This document shows, one piece after another, positions 51,722 through 60,964 of a DNA stretch of 64,000 bases (positions are counted from its first letter, which is position 1; the number at the start of each line of letters is the position of its first letter). Position numbers and translations under genes: made by a program. Source of the DNA: Pseudomonas anatoliensis (GTDB taxonomy: Bacteria > Pseudomonadota > Gammaproteobacteria > Pseudomonadales > Pseudomonadaceae); the NCBI RefSeq assembly GCF_017976235.1, contig NZ_JACVHC010000001.1, forward strand, positions 1,116,001 to 1,180,000, read 5' to 3'. The notes beneath the pieces are model-generated. The model made no database searches and had not been told where the DNA came from. It was given only the letters and a program-made list of their open reading frames with translations.

Positions 51722-53713
51722 ATGCCCGCATTCCGCACTATTCAGGCTCGCTACACGCTGTTTCTGGTTCTGTTCATGCTGCTGTTGTCAGTGCTGACCG
51801 TGGTCGGTATCAGCCAATTGGTCGCACCCAAACTGCGTCAAACCGAAGAACAGGTGGTGCTCAACCGCATTGCTGAAGTCGCGGAGCAGATTCAGGGCGA
51901 GTTGAACAAGGTTCAGGCGCAACAACGCAGCATCACCCAGACCATCCCGCTGCTCGACAGCGCTGCCATCGACACGGTATTGCCGGGCCTGGTGGATCAA
52001 TACGGCGAACTGAAAGTGTTTGGCGGTGGTATCTGGCCGCTACCCGGCCAGCGTGAAGCCGGGCGCAACAAGTTCAGCACCTTCTGGCATCGCGATGCCT
52101 CGGGCAAACTGGCGGTAAACACGTTCTGGAACAGTGACGCGGCGCCCAATTACTACGACCAGACCTGGTACAAGGGCGGCATGCAGACGCCGCGCGGTCA
52201 GTGTGCCTGGGCAGCGGCCTACAAGGACGACGCCAGCGCCGAACCGCGCACCAACTGCGCCATGGCTATCCAGAAAAACGGCAACGCCTGGGGCGTGTCG
52301 ACCATCGACGTCACCCTGGGTTTCTTCAACGATCTGGTGGCCCGCAAGGAAAAAGACCTCAACGCCGAAATGCTCATCGTCGAGGCCGATGGCAAAATCA
52401 TCAGCAACAGTTCGCGCATCAGCGGCCCGATCGTGCTGAAGAACATCAGCGAACTGGCTGCCGGCTCGACCTTCGCCAGCCAGGTCAAGGCGGGTCTGCA
52501 AAGTCGCGATCAGGCGCAACGCGTCGAATTCGACAACAACGGTGAAGCCAGCACCTTCTTCATGCGCCCGATCGAGGGCACACCGTGGTTCCTCGCCACT
52601 GCCCTGCCGACCAAAATGCTCACTGCCCAGCGTGACGACGTGCTCAGCACCCTAAGCATGTTGCAGATTCCGCTGGTGATTCTGTTGGTGCTGTTGCAGG
52701 TCTACGCGATCCGTCAGCTGGTTTCGCGCATGAAAGCGCTGAAAGCCAACATCGACCTGCTGTCCAGCGGCGATGCCGACCTGACTCGACGCATCACCAT
52801 CCGCGCCGAAGACGAACTCGGCGCCATCGGTCATTCGGTCAACACCTTTATTGCCTATCTGCAAAACATGATCGGCGAAGTCACCCAAGCCACCGGCGCC
52901 ATGGCGTCGAGCCTCGACAACCTGCAACGCACGTCGGCGCATACCAGCCAGATCCTGCTGCGTCACGCGTCTGAAACCGATCAGACCGTCACCGCCATCA
53001 CCGAGATGAGCTCGACCGCCGACAGCGTGGCGCAGAACGCTGCTGAAACCGCTGCCTTCACCCAGCGCGCCAACGAAAACGCCGACCGTTCTCGGGTGGT
53101 GGTAGGCGAGGCGACCAACAGCGTGGTCGCGCTGATCGATGAAGTGGCCAGCGCCACCCATAAAGTCGAAAACATGCAACAGGACGCCCAACGCATCACC
53201 GAGATTCTCGGGGTGATTGGCGCGATTGCCGGCCAGACCAACCTGTTGGCGCTCAACGCCGCCATCGAAGCGGCCCGCGCCGGTGAGCAGGGTCGCGGCT
53301 TCGCCGTGGTAGCCGATGAAGTGCGCGCCCTCGCCGCCCGCACTCAGGCCAGCACTTCGGAAATCAACGAGATGTTGAAGCGTCTGACCCAAGGGGTGAG
53401 TTCGTCGGTCAGCGCCATGGAAAACACCCAGGCCAGTTGCCAGTCGGCAGCCGACGCCACGGCACGGGTCAACGCGGGGCTGGATGAAATGGCCGGTTCC
53501 GTCAGCCATATCAACAGCCTCAGCACGCAAATCGCCACCGCCGCCGAGCAGCAAAGCGCGGTGACCGAAGAGATCAATCGCAGCATGGTGCAGATCCGCC
53601 ACATGGTCGATGAACTGGTACAAAGCGGCAACGCCAGCGAACTCAACACCCGCCAGTTGCTGGAAGCCAACAGCCGGGTGAGCGCGATCATGGGGCGGTT
53701 CAAGGTGCGTTGA
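51722..53713 (+). CDS. Methyl-accepting chemotaxis protein, dCache type
   Basis: 663 residues. TM1 about 13-35; large periplasmic double-Cache region about 40-310, including [28 protein letters not shown] and [22 protein letters not shown]2 about 312-333; HAMP about 335-388; and signalling domain with tip [31 protein letters not shown]. dCache receptors of Pseudomonas bind amino acids, polyamines or organic acids; the WYxxG..W and YxD-type motif of the amino-acid subgroup is only partly visible, so ligand unknown. The FliA-type promoter upstream fits co-expression with flagella. Confidence 0.93.
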   Translation: MPAFRTIQARYTLFLVLFMLLLSVLTVVGISQLVAPKLRQTEEQVVLNRIAEVAEQIQGELNKVQAQQRSITQTIPLLDSAAIDTVLPGLVDQYGELKVFGGGIWPLPGQREAGRNKFSTFWHRDASGKLAVNTFWNSDAAPNYYDQTWYKGGMQTPRGQCAWAAAYKDDASAEPRTNCAMAIQKNGNAWGVSTIDVTLGFFNDLVARKEKDLNAEMLIVEADGKIISNSSRISGPIVLKNISELAAGSTFASQVKAGLQSRDQAQRVEFDNNGEASTFFMRPIEGTPWFLATALPTKMLTAQRDDVLSTLSMLQIPLVILLVLLQVYAIRQLVSRMKALKANIDLLSSGDADLTRRITIRAEDELGAIGHSVNTFIAYLQNMIGEVTQATGAMASSLDNLQRTSAHTSQILLRHASETDQTVTAITEMSSTADSVAQNAAETAAFTQRANENADRSRVVVGEATNSVVALIDEVASATHKVENMQQDAQRITEILGVIGAIAGQTNLLALNAAIEAARAGEQGRGFAVVADEVRALAARTQASTSEINEMLKRLTQGVSSSVSAMENTQASCQSAADATARVNAGLDEMAGSVSHINSLSTQIATAAEQQSAVTEEINRSMVQIRHMVDELVQSGNASELNTRQLLEANSRVSAIMGRFKVR

Positions 53714-53728
53714 TCCACCTCAATCTCA

Positions 53729-53808
53729 TGTAGGAGCTGCCGCAGGCTGCGATCTTTTGATGTTGCTTTTAAAAGATCAAAAGATCGCAGCCTGCGGCAG
53801 CTCCTACA
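53729..53808. repeat. REPIN, family A (copy 7)
   Basis: Both arms are the GCCGCAGGC subtype, around a TTGATGTTGC centre. Confidence 0.92.
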
Positions 53809-53985
53809 CGGGATCGCGTGCAAACTTACGGATTTGTCATCTCTCGCTCATCGGGCTGTCAGGGTTGATCTACGATTATTCTGCCAGCCTGTCTTGTAGC
53901 AACTTGAAACACTGAGTTGATGCCTGGCAGGAAAAACCGGTCAAAATACGTTCTTTTTGACCGCCACCCGAGTCGAGAGTCCATC

Positions 53986-54432
53986 ATGCGAACCCACCTG
54001 CGCCTAGTCGCCCTGAGCGCCCTGTTCATCTCCTCCCTGGCCCAGGCTGCCGACCTGATCCCCATCGAAGTCCATCGCGACGCCAATTGCGGCTGCTGCA
54101 AGAAATGGATCAGCCACCTCGAAGCCAACGGCTTTAAAGTCGAAGACCACGTCGAATCCGACATGAGCAGCTTCAAGCAACAACACGGCGTACCGCCACG
54201 GCTTGCTTCCTGCCACACCGCAATCATCAACGGCAAATTTGTCGAAGGCCATGTCCCGGCGGAGCAAGTGCTGGCCCTGAGCAAGCGTGACGATCTGCTG
54301 GGTGTTGCTGCTCCGGGCATGCCGATGGGCTCGCCGGGCATGGAAATGGACGGCATGAGCGACGCTTATCAAGTGATTGGTCTGAAAAAGGACGGCGCTG
54401 ACGTCGTAGTGGCGGACTACCCGGCCCATTGA
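53986..54432 (+). CDS. DUF411 metal-binding periplasmic protein
   Basis: 148 residues. Signal peptide to about residue 22 (LAQAADL), then a thioredoxin-like DUF411 domain with the metal site NCGCCKKW near residue 35, and a later conserved ASCHTAIINGKFVEGHVP with Cys and His. DUF411 proteins are thought to bind copper in the periplasm. The Met-rich stretch (GMPMGSPGMEMDGM) near residue 128 would also suit copper. The stop overlaps the ATG of the yqaA-like gene (TGATG). ATG at 53986 is chosen since it begins at the signal peptide. Confidence 0.88.
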   Translation: MRTHLRLVALSALFISSLAQAADLIPIEVHRDANCGCCKKWISHLEANGFKVEDHVESDMSSFKQQHGVPPRLASCHTAIINGKFVEGHVPAEQVLALSKRDDLLGVAAPGMPMGSPGMEMDGMSDAYQVIGLKKDGADVVVADYPAH

Positions 54433-54866
54433 TGGGCGCTGCTTACACAGGCCTCTTCTTTGCCGCATTCGGCGCCGCGACGTTGCTGCCGCTGCAATCT
54501 GAAGCCTTGCTGGTCGGGTTGATCGTCAGCGACCGTTACTGGCTGTGGGGATTGTTGGCGGTGGCGACCGTGGGCAATGTGCTTGGCTCGCTGGTCAACT
54601 GGTGGCTGGGTTGCAGGCTTGAGCGATTTCAGGATCGGCGCTGGTTTCCGGTCAGCGCCAGGCACATGAACAAGGCGCGCAAGCACTATGAGCGATACGG
54701 CCATTGGTCACTGCTGTTCAGTTGGCTGCCGATTATTGGCGACCCGCTGACGCTGGTTGCCGGGGTGATGCGCGAGCCGCTCGGGCGGTTCCTGTTGATC
54801 GTCAGCCTCGCCAAAGGCGCGCGGTATGGCGTGCTGGCCATGCTGACGCTGGGCTGGATCGGTTGA
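54432..54866 (+). CDS. YqaA-family (DedA/SNARE-associated-like) membrane protein
   Basis: 144 residues, four to five hydrophobic segments. Family landmarks are ALLVGLIVSDRYW, VATVGNVLGSLVNWWLG (YqaA GNTxGGxxNYxxG pattern) and RYGHWSLLFSWLPIIGDPLTLVAGVMR (W-x-P-x-x-G-D). The family is linked to DedA-type transporters; YqaA's own role is unknown. ATG at 54432 overlaps the preceding stop; TTG three bases earlier is less likely. The DUF411-YqaA pairing suggests shared expression. Confidence 0.88.
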   Translation: MGAAYTGLFFAAFGAATLLPLQSEALLVGLIVSDRYWLWGLLAVATVGNVLGSLVNWWLGCRLERFQDRRWFPVSARHMNKARKHYERYGHWSLLFSWLPIIGDPLTLVAGVMREPLGRFLLIVSLAKGARYGVLAMLTLGWIG

Positions 54867-54952
54867 ACCATCAGGCCTGCACATTGCCTGTGTTTAACGT
54901 CCCCGTAATCTTGCCGTTCGAGCATCGGCCGATTTCAATGGAGTTTGCCCTT

Positions 54953-56005
54953 ATGACTGTCACGTTATCTCGCTGGCTGCCCGGTCTATTCCTGACTGCC
55001 GCCCTGCCGCTGTTTGCCCATGGCGCCACGCAAACCGCAACGCCGCCCGCCGAAGGTCCGGCGTATGGGCCAGAGCTGCAAGGTTTCGATTACCCCTACA
55101 CGCTTAAACACTTCGAATTCCAGTCCCAGGGCAAATCCTTGCAGATGGGTTACATGGATGTCGCCGCCCTCGGCAAGGCCAACGGTCGCACCGTGGTGCT
55201 GATGCACGGCAAGAATTTTTGCGCAGCCACCTGGGACAGTTCGATCCATGCCCTGAGCGAGGCCGGTTACCGGGTGATCGCGCCGGATCAGATCGGCTTC
55301 TGTACCTCCAGCAAGCCGGACAATTATCAGTACAGCTTCCAGCAACTAGCGACCAACACCCAGCAGTTGCTCAAAGCGCTGGGTATCCAGAAAGCCACCC
55401 TGCTCGGCCATTCCACCGGCGGCATGCTTGCCACGCGTTATGCGCTGCTGTTCCCGGATCAGGTCGACCAATTGGCAATGGTCAACCCGATTGGCCTGGA
55501 AGACTGGAAAGCCCTCGGCGTGCCGTACCGCACGGTGGATCAGTGGTATCAACGCGAATTGAAAGTTACCGCTCAAGGCATTCGCGACTACGAGCGCACC
55601 ACTTACTACGATGGCCGCTGGAAACCTGAGTTCGACCGTTGGGTCGACATGCTCGCTGGCCTGAGCAAAGGCCCGGGCAAGACCCAGGTAGCGTGGAACT
55701 CGGCGCTGATCTACGACATGATTTTCACCCAGCCGGTGTACTACGAGTTCAAGGACTTGAAGATGCCGACACTGTTGCTGATCGGCACCTCCGACACCAC
55801 GGCCATCGGCAAGGATCTCGCGCCACCTGAGGTGAAAGCGAAGATCGGTCACTATGAGGTGCTGGGTAAACAGGTCGCCAAACTGATCGCGCAGTCGACT
55901 CTGGTTGAATTCCCCGGCATGGGCCACGCGCCGCAGATGGAAGAGCCGGCGAAGTTTCATCAGGCCCTGCTCGGCTGGCTGAACAAAACCAATCCCGTTG
56001 ATTGA
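54953..56005 (+). CDS. Exported alpha/beta-fold hydrolase
   Basis: 350 residues. Signal peptide to about residue 24 (PLFAHG|AT), then an alpha/beta-hydrolase domain with nucleophile Ser154 in LGHSTGGMLA, Asp281 in IGTSDTTAIG and His325 in GMGHAPQMEEP; the oxyanion motif is MHGKNFCAATW. Predicted periplasmic esterase, lipase-like or haloperoxidase-like enzyme; substrate unknown. ATG at 54953 has GGAG 9 bases before; the ATG at 54938 lacks a site. The 2-hydroxyacid dehydrogenase gene begins 13 bases after its stop, so the two may be co-transcribed. Confidence 0.87.
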   Translation: MTVTLSRWLPGLFLTAALPLFAHGATQTATPPAEGPAYGPELQGFDYPYTLKHFEFQSQGKSLQMGYMDVAALGKANGRTVVLMHGKNFCAATWDSSIHALSEAGYRVIAPDQIGFCTSSKPDNYQYSFQQLATNTQQLLKALGIQKATLLGHSTGGMLATRYALLFPDQVDQLAMVNPIGLEDWKALGVPYRTVDQWYQRELKVTAQGIRDYERTTYYDGRWKPEFDRWVDMLAGLSKGPGKTQVAWNSALIYDMIFTQPVYYEFKDLKMPTLLLIGTSDTTAIGKDLAPPEVKAKIGHYEVLGKQVAKLIAQSTLVEFPGMGHAPQMEEPAKFHQALLGWLNKTNPVD

Positions 56006-56018
56006 TGAGGTAAGGCTG

Positions 56019-56972
56019 ATGGCGGTGCAGATTGCGGTGATCGATGACTGGCAGGACGTGGCGCGCGATGTGGTCGACTGGTCGGTCCTCGACAGCCTCG
56101 GTGAAGTGACGTTCGAGCATGATTACCCGGCGGACAATGCCACGCTGGCTCAACGACTGGGCAAGTATCAGGTGATCTGCGTGATGCGCGAACGCACGCG
56201 TTTCGACGAAGACCTGCTCAAGCGTTTGCCCAATCTCAAGTTGTTGGTCACCGGCGGTATGCGCAACGCCGCGCTGGACATGCAAGCCGCAGCGGCGCTG
56301 GGCATCAAGATCTGCGGCACCGACAGCTATAAACATGCCGCGCCGGAACTGACCTGGGCGCTGATCATGGCTGCCACGCGCAACCTGCTCAAAGAAGCCA
56401 ATGCATTGCGCGCAGGTGCGTGGCAACAAGGCCTTGGCGGCGATTTGCATGGCAAGACGCTGGGCATCCTCGGCTTGGGCAGCATCGGCCAACGGGTGGC
56501 GCAGTTCGGGCAGGTATTTGGCATGCGCGTTATTGCCTGGAGCGAAAACCTTACGGCCGAGCGCGCGCAACAAGCCGGCGTGACCTATGTCAGCAAGCAG
56601 CAACTGTTTGAACAGGCGGACGTGCTGTCCGTGCACCTGGTGCTCAGCGATCGCAGTCGTGGGCTGGTCGATGCGCAGGCATTGGCCTGGATGAAGCCGA
56701 CCGCACTGTTGGTGAACACCGCCCGCGGCCCGATTGTCGATGAAGCAGCGCTGATCAAGGCCTTGCAGAAACAACAGCTCGGCGGTGCGGCACTGGACGT
56801 GTTCGATCAGGAACCTCTGCCAGCACTGCACCCGTTTCGCACACTCGACAATGTGCTGGCAACCCCGCATGTGGGGTATGTGAGCCGGCAGAACTATCAG
56901 CAGTTCTTTTCACAAATGATTGAGGATATTCAGGCTTGGTCGGCGGGCGACTCAATACGTCTGCTCAACTGA
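56019..56972 (+). CDS. D-2-hydroxyacid dehydrogenase family protein
   Basis: 317 residues, cytoplasmic. NAD-binding GILGLGSIGQRVA (149-161) and the catalytic Arg236 (VNTARGPIVDE), Glu265 (DVFDQEPLP) and His284 (ATPHVGYV), the full set of the D-isomer-specific dehydrogenases. It reduces 2-ketoacids or oxidises D-2-hydroxyacids; the exact substrate is open. GAGGTAAGG precedes the ATG at 56019. A REPIN follows directly. Confidence 0.9.
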   Translation: MAVQIAVIDDWQDVARDVVDWSVLDSLGEVTFEHDYPADNATLAQRLGKYQVICVMRERTRFDEDLLKRLPNLKLLVTGGMRNAALDMQAAAALGIKICGTDSYKHAAPELTWALIMAATRNLLKEANALRAGAWQQGLGGDLHGKTLGILGLGSIGQRVAQFGQVFGMRVIAWSENLTAERAQQAGVTYVSKQQLFEQADVLSVHLVLSDRSRGLVDAQALAWMKPTALLVNTARGPIVDEAALIKALQKQQLGGAALDVFDQEPLPALHPFRTLDNVLATPHVGYVSRQNYQQFFSQMIEDIQAWSAGDSIRLLN

Positions 56973-56976
56973 GATC

Positions 56977-57068
56977 CCCTGTAGGAGCTGCCGCAGGCTG
57001 CGATCTTTTGATTTTTAACCTGGAAACAAGGATCAAAAGATCGCAGCCTTCGGCAGCTCCTACATAGG
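56977..57068. repeat. REPIN, family A (copy 8, hybrid arms)
   Basis: The left arm is GCCGCAGGC subtype and the right arm GCCTTCGGC (complement of the GCCGAAGGC subtype), so the two arms come from different subfamilies. Both still pair over most of their length. Confidence 0.9.
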
Positions 57069-57137
57069 GGCACGGTAATCGGCTTATCAACAAACTGCCC
57101 GCACCACAACAGTGCACCCACCTTCCTGGCTAGCACG

Positions 57138-57164
57138 AAAACGTGACCGCCCGGTCACCGTTTT
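57138..57164. promoter_or_regulatory. Palindrome upstream of glgA
   Basis: AAAACGTGACCG, two-base centre, CGGTCACCGTTTT: a near-perfect inverted repeat with one bulge. It could be a terminator for the dehydrogenase gene (it ends in TTTT) or a TetR-like operator (GTGACCG..CGGTCAC). Confidence 0.4.
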
Positions 57165-57396
57165 GATCCCTCCAAGCAAAAAAACCTGCCCTTCGTCGGT
57201 GCGTTTCCCCCTGCACACCTCCACTCGCAACACTGTGTAACCGATTGTCGAACAATTTACCCATTTGCTCTGGCCCGCTCTAGGATCTGGCCTAGACTCA
57301 TTTTCGCGGGGTAAAACCGCCCGGTCGCAAACTCGAAAATTAGTCGAAACTTTTGCTGATCCCGGCGGGTCATCTCAAAGGTAGGGCTTAAGCGAG

Positions 57397-57411
57397 TGGT
57401 GCAATCCTTGC
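57397..57411 (+). promoter_or_regulatory. Sigma-54-like promoter upstream of glgA
   Basis: TGGTGC then TTGC with the correct spacing (GG at 57398-57399, GC at 57410-57411; consensus TGGCAC-N5-TTGC). It leaves about 135 bases of leader before the glgA ATG. The rest of the 490-base gap has no gene I can support. Confidence 0.5.
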
Positions 57412-57556
57412 AATGGCCTCTCCACCCATTCTGCTTTGCGCGTGTTGGGTAGCGTTTGCTCCCCCCTGCGCGGTGCGTTTGCGCCCGGCCACAGGATTTG
57501 GCCATGGACATCGTTTGTTTGAGACAAGAATCAGATCAACAACACGGGAGATTCAT

Positions 57557-59143
57557 ATGATCAGTGCGGCATTGGACATTCAGGGAGAACGTGCTCAGCA
57601 GTCGATAGGCGAAGCGAGCACCGTCAGCATTCCCGGCAGCCGGTCGATCAACGTCCCGAGCAGCAAAACGCTGACACCGGTAGCTAGTCAGAACCCCAAC
57701 AAGAAAAAAGTTTTGTTCGTGACCTCGGAAATCGCCGATCTGGTGAAAACCGGCGGTCTGGGTGACGTGTCCGCCGCCCTGCCCCGCGCCATGGCGCATC
57801 TGCACGATGTACGGGTGTTAATCCCCGGTTACCCGCAGGTGATGCACAGCGAGAATCCGATCCACATCATCGGCGAACTCGGCGGCCATGCAGCACTGCC
57901 GCCGTGCAAGATCGGGCGCATGGACATGCCCGACGGGCTGGTGATCTACGTGTTGATCTGCCCTGAACTCTACGAGCGTGAAGGCTCGCCCTACGGCGCC
58001 AACAACGGCCGCGACTGGCCGGACAACCACATTCGCTTCGCACGTCTGGGCCTGGCCGCTGCCGATATCGCCGCCAACCTCGCACAAATTCACTGGTGCC
58101 CGGACCTGGTGCACGCCCACGACTGGCCGGCTGGCCTGGCGCCTGCTTACATGCACTGGCGCGGTCAGCGTACGCCAACCCTGTTCACCATCCACAACCT
58201 GGCTTATCAAGGCGTGACCAGCCTCGGCTCCTGCCCGGAACTCGGCATTCCCAACCATGCCCTGCAACAGGAAGGCATGGAGTTCTACGGCAAGATGTCG
58301 TTCCTCAAGGCCGGCATGGCCTATTCGAGCCACATCACCACGGTCAGCGCCACCTACGCGCAGGAAATCACCACCCCGGATTTCGGCTGCGGTCTAGACG
58401 GTTTTCTCGCCGCCAAGACCCAGCAAGGCTTGCTCAGTGGCATCCCCAACGGCATCGATGAAAGCTGGGACGCTGCAACCGACCCGCACCTGTTCGCGCC
58501 GTTCGCCATCGGCGACTGGGAAGGCAAAGCGGTCAATGCCTCGCACGTTCGCCAATTATTTGGCCTGAAAGACTCCACCGGCCCGCTGTTCGCCGTGGTA
58601 TCGCGCCTTGTTTATCAGAAAGGCCTGGACCTGACCGAATCGGTCTCTGAGTACATCGTGCAGAACGGTGGGCAGATCGCGATCATCGGACGTGGCGAAC
58701 CGGAAGAAGAACAGGCCATGCGTGAACTCGCGTTGCGCTTCCCAGGCCAGATCGGTGTGCGCATCGGCTTCAACGAAACCGACGCGCGCCGCATGTTTGC
58801 CGGCAGCGATTTCCTCTTGATGCCTTCGCGTTATGAGCCTTGTGGCCTCAGCCAGATGTACGCGCAGCGCTTCGGTTCACTGCCCGTGGCACGCAATACC
58901 GGGGGTCTGGCCGACACTATCGAGAACGGTATGACCGGGTTTCTTTTCGACGAATCCACGCCTGAAAGCTATCGCGAAGCGTTGAGCCGCGCGTTCAAGG
59001 TTTTCGCTTTCCCCGAACTGCTCAACGCCATGCGTTGCCGCGCCATGGCTGCGCCGTTCAACTGGTGCAAAGCGGTCGAACCGTACGCTGAACTTTACGA
59101 AAAACTGGTCGCCAAGGCGCTGGGTAAAGCTCACCACAAATAA
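57557..59143 (+). CDS. glgA: Glycogen synthase GlgA (ADP-glucose type)
   Basis: 528 residues, GT5 glycosyltransferase that extends alpha-1,4-glucan from ADP-glucose. ADP-glucose loop KTGGLGDVSAALPRA near residue 60, HAHDWPAGLAP, FTIHNLAYQG, and the C-terminal PSRYEPCGLSQMYAQRFGSLPVARNTGGL with the catalytic-site Glu. A 45-residue N-terminal extension rich in Ser precedes the GT5 fold, as in other Pseudomonas GlgA proteins (E. coli GlgA is 477). GGGAG lies before the ATG at 57557. First gene of glgA-treZ-malQ-treY, part of the maltosyl-trehalose network of Pseudomonas. Confidence 0.95.
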   Translation: MISAALDIQGERAQQSIGEASTVSIPGSRSINVPSSKTLTPVASQNPNKKKVLFVTSEIADLVKTGGLGDVSAALPRAMAHLHDVRVLIPGYPQVMHSENPIHIIGELGGHAALPPCKIGRMDMPDGLVIYVLICPELYEREGSPYGANNGRDWPDNHIRFARLGLAAADIAANLAQIHWCPDLVHAHDWPAGLAPAYMHWRGQRTPTLFTIHNLAYQGVTSLGSCPELGIPNHALQQEGMEFYGKMSFLKAGMAYSSHITTVSATYAQEITTPDFGCGLDGFLAAKTQQGLLSGIPNGIDESWDAATDPHLFAPFAIGDWEGKAVNASHVRQLFGLKDSTGPLFAVVSRLVYQKGLDLTESVSEYIVQNGGQIAIIGRGEPEEEQAMRELALRFPGQIGVRIGFNETDARRMFAGSDFLLMPSRYEPCGLSQMYAQRFGSLPVARNTGGLADTIENGMTGFLFDESTPESYREALSRAFKVFAFPELLNAMRCRAMAAPFNWCKAVEPYAELYEKLVAKALGKAHHK

Positions 59144-59161
59144 GCAGGGAGTTTTTTAACG

Positions 59162-60964
59162 ATGCCGTTACGGACCCAAGAGAACTGGCCCCACGGCGCG
59201 ATCAAGCTGGACGCCGAACACACACAATTTGCGCTGTGGGCACCTGACGCGTTTTACGTCAGCGTTGAACTGGACAATGGAGAGTCGCTGCCGATGTTGC
59301 CTCAGGCAGACGGCTGGTTCGTGATCAAGACCCGCTGTCCCGCGGGCACTCGCTACCGCTACAACATCGATGGAGAGCTGGAGGTGCCCGACCCGGCCTC
59401 CCGAGCCCAGGATGGCGACATCAACCGCCACAGCGTGGTGGTCGACCCTCTCGCCTATCAGTGGCAAAACACTACCTGGCAAGGTCGCCCCTGGAACGAG
59501 GCAGTGATTTACGAACTGCACGTCGGCGCGCTCGGCGGCTTTGCTGCGGTTGAAACGCACTTGGCGCGACTTGCCGAACTGGGTATCACCGCCATCGAAC
59601 TGATGCCGATTGCGCAGTTTCCCGGCGACCGTAATTGGGGCTACGACGGCGTCTTGCACTACGCACCGCAAGCGTCCTATGGCACGCCCGAACAACTCAA
59701 GCACCTGATCGATACCGCCCACAGCCATGGTCTGGCGGTGATTCTCGACGTGGTCTACAACCACTTCGGCCCCGATGGCAATTATCTGCACCGCTACGCC
59801 AAAGGCTTTTTCCGCGAGGACAAGCACACGCCGTGGGGCGCCGGGATCGATTTTCGTCGCCTGGAAATCCGCGATTTTTTCATTGAAAACGCTTTGATGT
59901 GGCTGCTCGAATACCGCTTCGACGGTTTACGTCTGGACGCGGTGCACGCCATTGAAGATCCGCAATTTTTGCGCGAACTGGCGCGACGCATCCGCCAGCA
60001 GATCGACGCGCCCCGGCATGTCTGGCTGACCGTGGAAAACGAGCTCAACCAGTCGAGCCTGCTCGAAGAGGAGTACGACGCGCAGTGGAACGATGACGGG
60101 CACAACGCCCTGCACGTGCTGCTGACCGGCGAAACCGATGCGTATTACGCCGATTACGCGCTGCAACCGACCGAGCAACTGGTGCGCTGCCTGAGCCAGG
60201 GCTTCGTGTTTCAGGGCCACATCACCCGCCATGGCGAACCTCGGGGCGAACCGAGTGAACATCTGCCGTCCACCGCTTTCGTGCTGTTCTTGCAGAACCA
60301 CGACCAGATCGGCAACCGCGCCTTTGGCGAACGCCTGCATCAACTGGCCGACCCACGAGCCTTGCAGGCCGCTACCGTATTGCTGCTGCTATCGCCGATG
60401 ATTCCGCTGATGTTCATGGGCGACGAGTTCGCCGCCGAACAGCCGTTCCTGTTTTTCACCAGCCATCATGGCGAACTGGCCGAGTTGGTGCGCGAAGGTC
60501 GTCGCAATGAATTCGCCGCGTTCAGTGCCTTCGCCGATCCGCATAAACGCGAGCAGATTCCCGACCCTAATGCCGCAGAGACCTTCCGCGCCTCGCAGCC
60601 GCGGCTGGAGGGTCAAGGCACGCCCGGGCAACAGGAAATGCACGAACTCTATCGTCAGCTGTTGCAGTTGCGCCATCAACACATCATCCCGCACCTCAGC
60701 GGCACTCAAGCCCTTGGCGCGCAAATGCTGGGCTATGCGGCAGTCAGTGCACGCTGGCGGCTGGGCGATGGCAGTGAGCTGCGAATCGACCTGAACCTCA
60801 GCGATACACCAGTGGTCAACCCTCCACGGACCGGCGCGGTGTGGCTGTTTCAAAAGCCGCCCGCCGTCGAACCGTCGAATGAAGGCCTGCTGCCCCCGTA
60901 TTGCGCGCTCGTCAGCCTCACGGCCGCAAACCCCTTGCAACCTCTGAATGGAGAGCGCCTATGA
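59162..60964 (+). CDS. treZ: Malto-oligosyltrehalose trehalohydrolase
   Basis: 600 residues. N-terminal carbohydrate-binding fold (FALWAPDAFYVSVEL), GH13 barrel with YELHVGALGG, GYDGVLHYAPQASYG, VVYNHFGPDGNYLH, nucleophile Asp in FDGLRLDAVHAI, acid Glu in WLTVENELNQ, and transition-state Asp in LQNHDQIGNRAFG. It releases trehalose from the malto-oligosyltrehalose made by TreY. GGGAG precedes the ATG; the stop overlaps the malQ start. Its partner TreY is two genes downstream. Confidence 0.95.
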   Translation: MPLRTQENWPHGAIKLDAEHTQFALWAPDAFYVSVELDNGESLPMLPQADGWFVIKTRCPAGTRYRYNIDGELEVPDPASRAQDGDINRHSVVVDPLAYQWQNTTWQGRPWNEAVIYELHVGALGGFAAVETHLARLAELGITAIELMPIAQFPGDRNWGYDGVLHYAPQASYGTPEQLKHLIDTAHSHGLAVILDVVYNHFGPDGNYLHRYAKGFFREDKHTPWGAGIDFRRLEIRDFFIENALMWLLEYRFDGLRLDAVHAIEDPQFLRELARRIRQQIDAPRHVWLTVENELNQSSLLEEEYDAQWNDDGHNALHVLLTGETDAYYADYALQPTEQLVRCLSQGFVFQGHITRHGEPRGEPSEHLPSTAFVLFLQNHDQIGNRAFGERLHQLADPRALQAATVLLLLSPMIPLMFMGDEFAAEQPFLFFTSHHGELAELVREGRRNEFAAFSAFADPHKREQIPDPNAAETFRASQPRLEGQGTPGQQEMHELYRQLLQLRHQHIIPHLSGTQALGAQMLGYAAVSARWRLGDGSELRIDLNLSDTPVVNPPRTGAVWLFQKPPAVEPSNEGLLPPYCALVSLTAANPLQPLNGERL

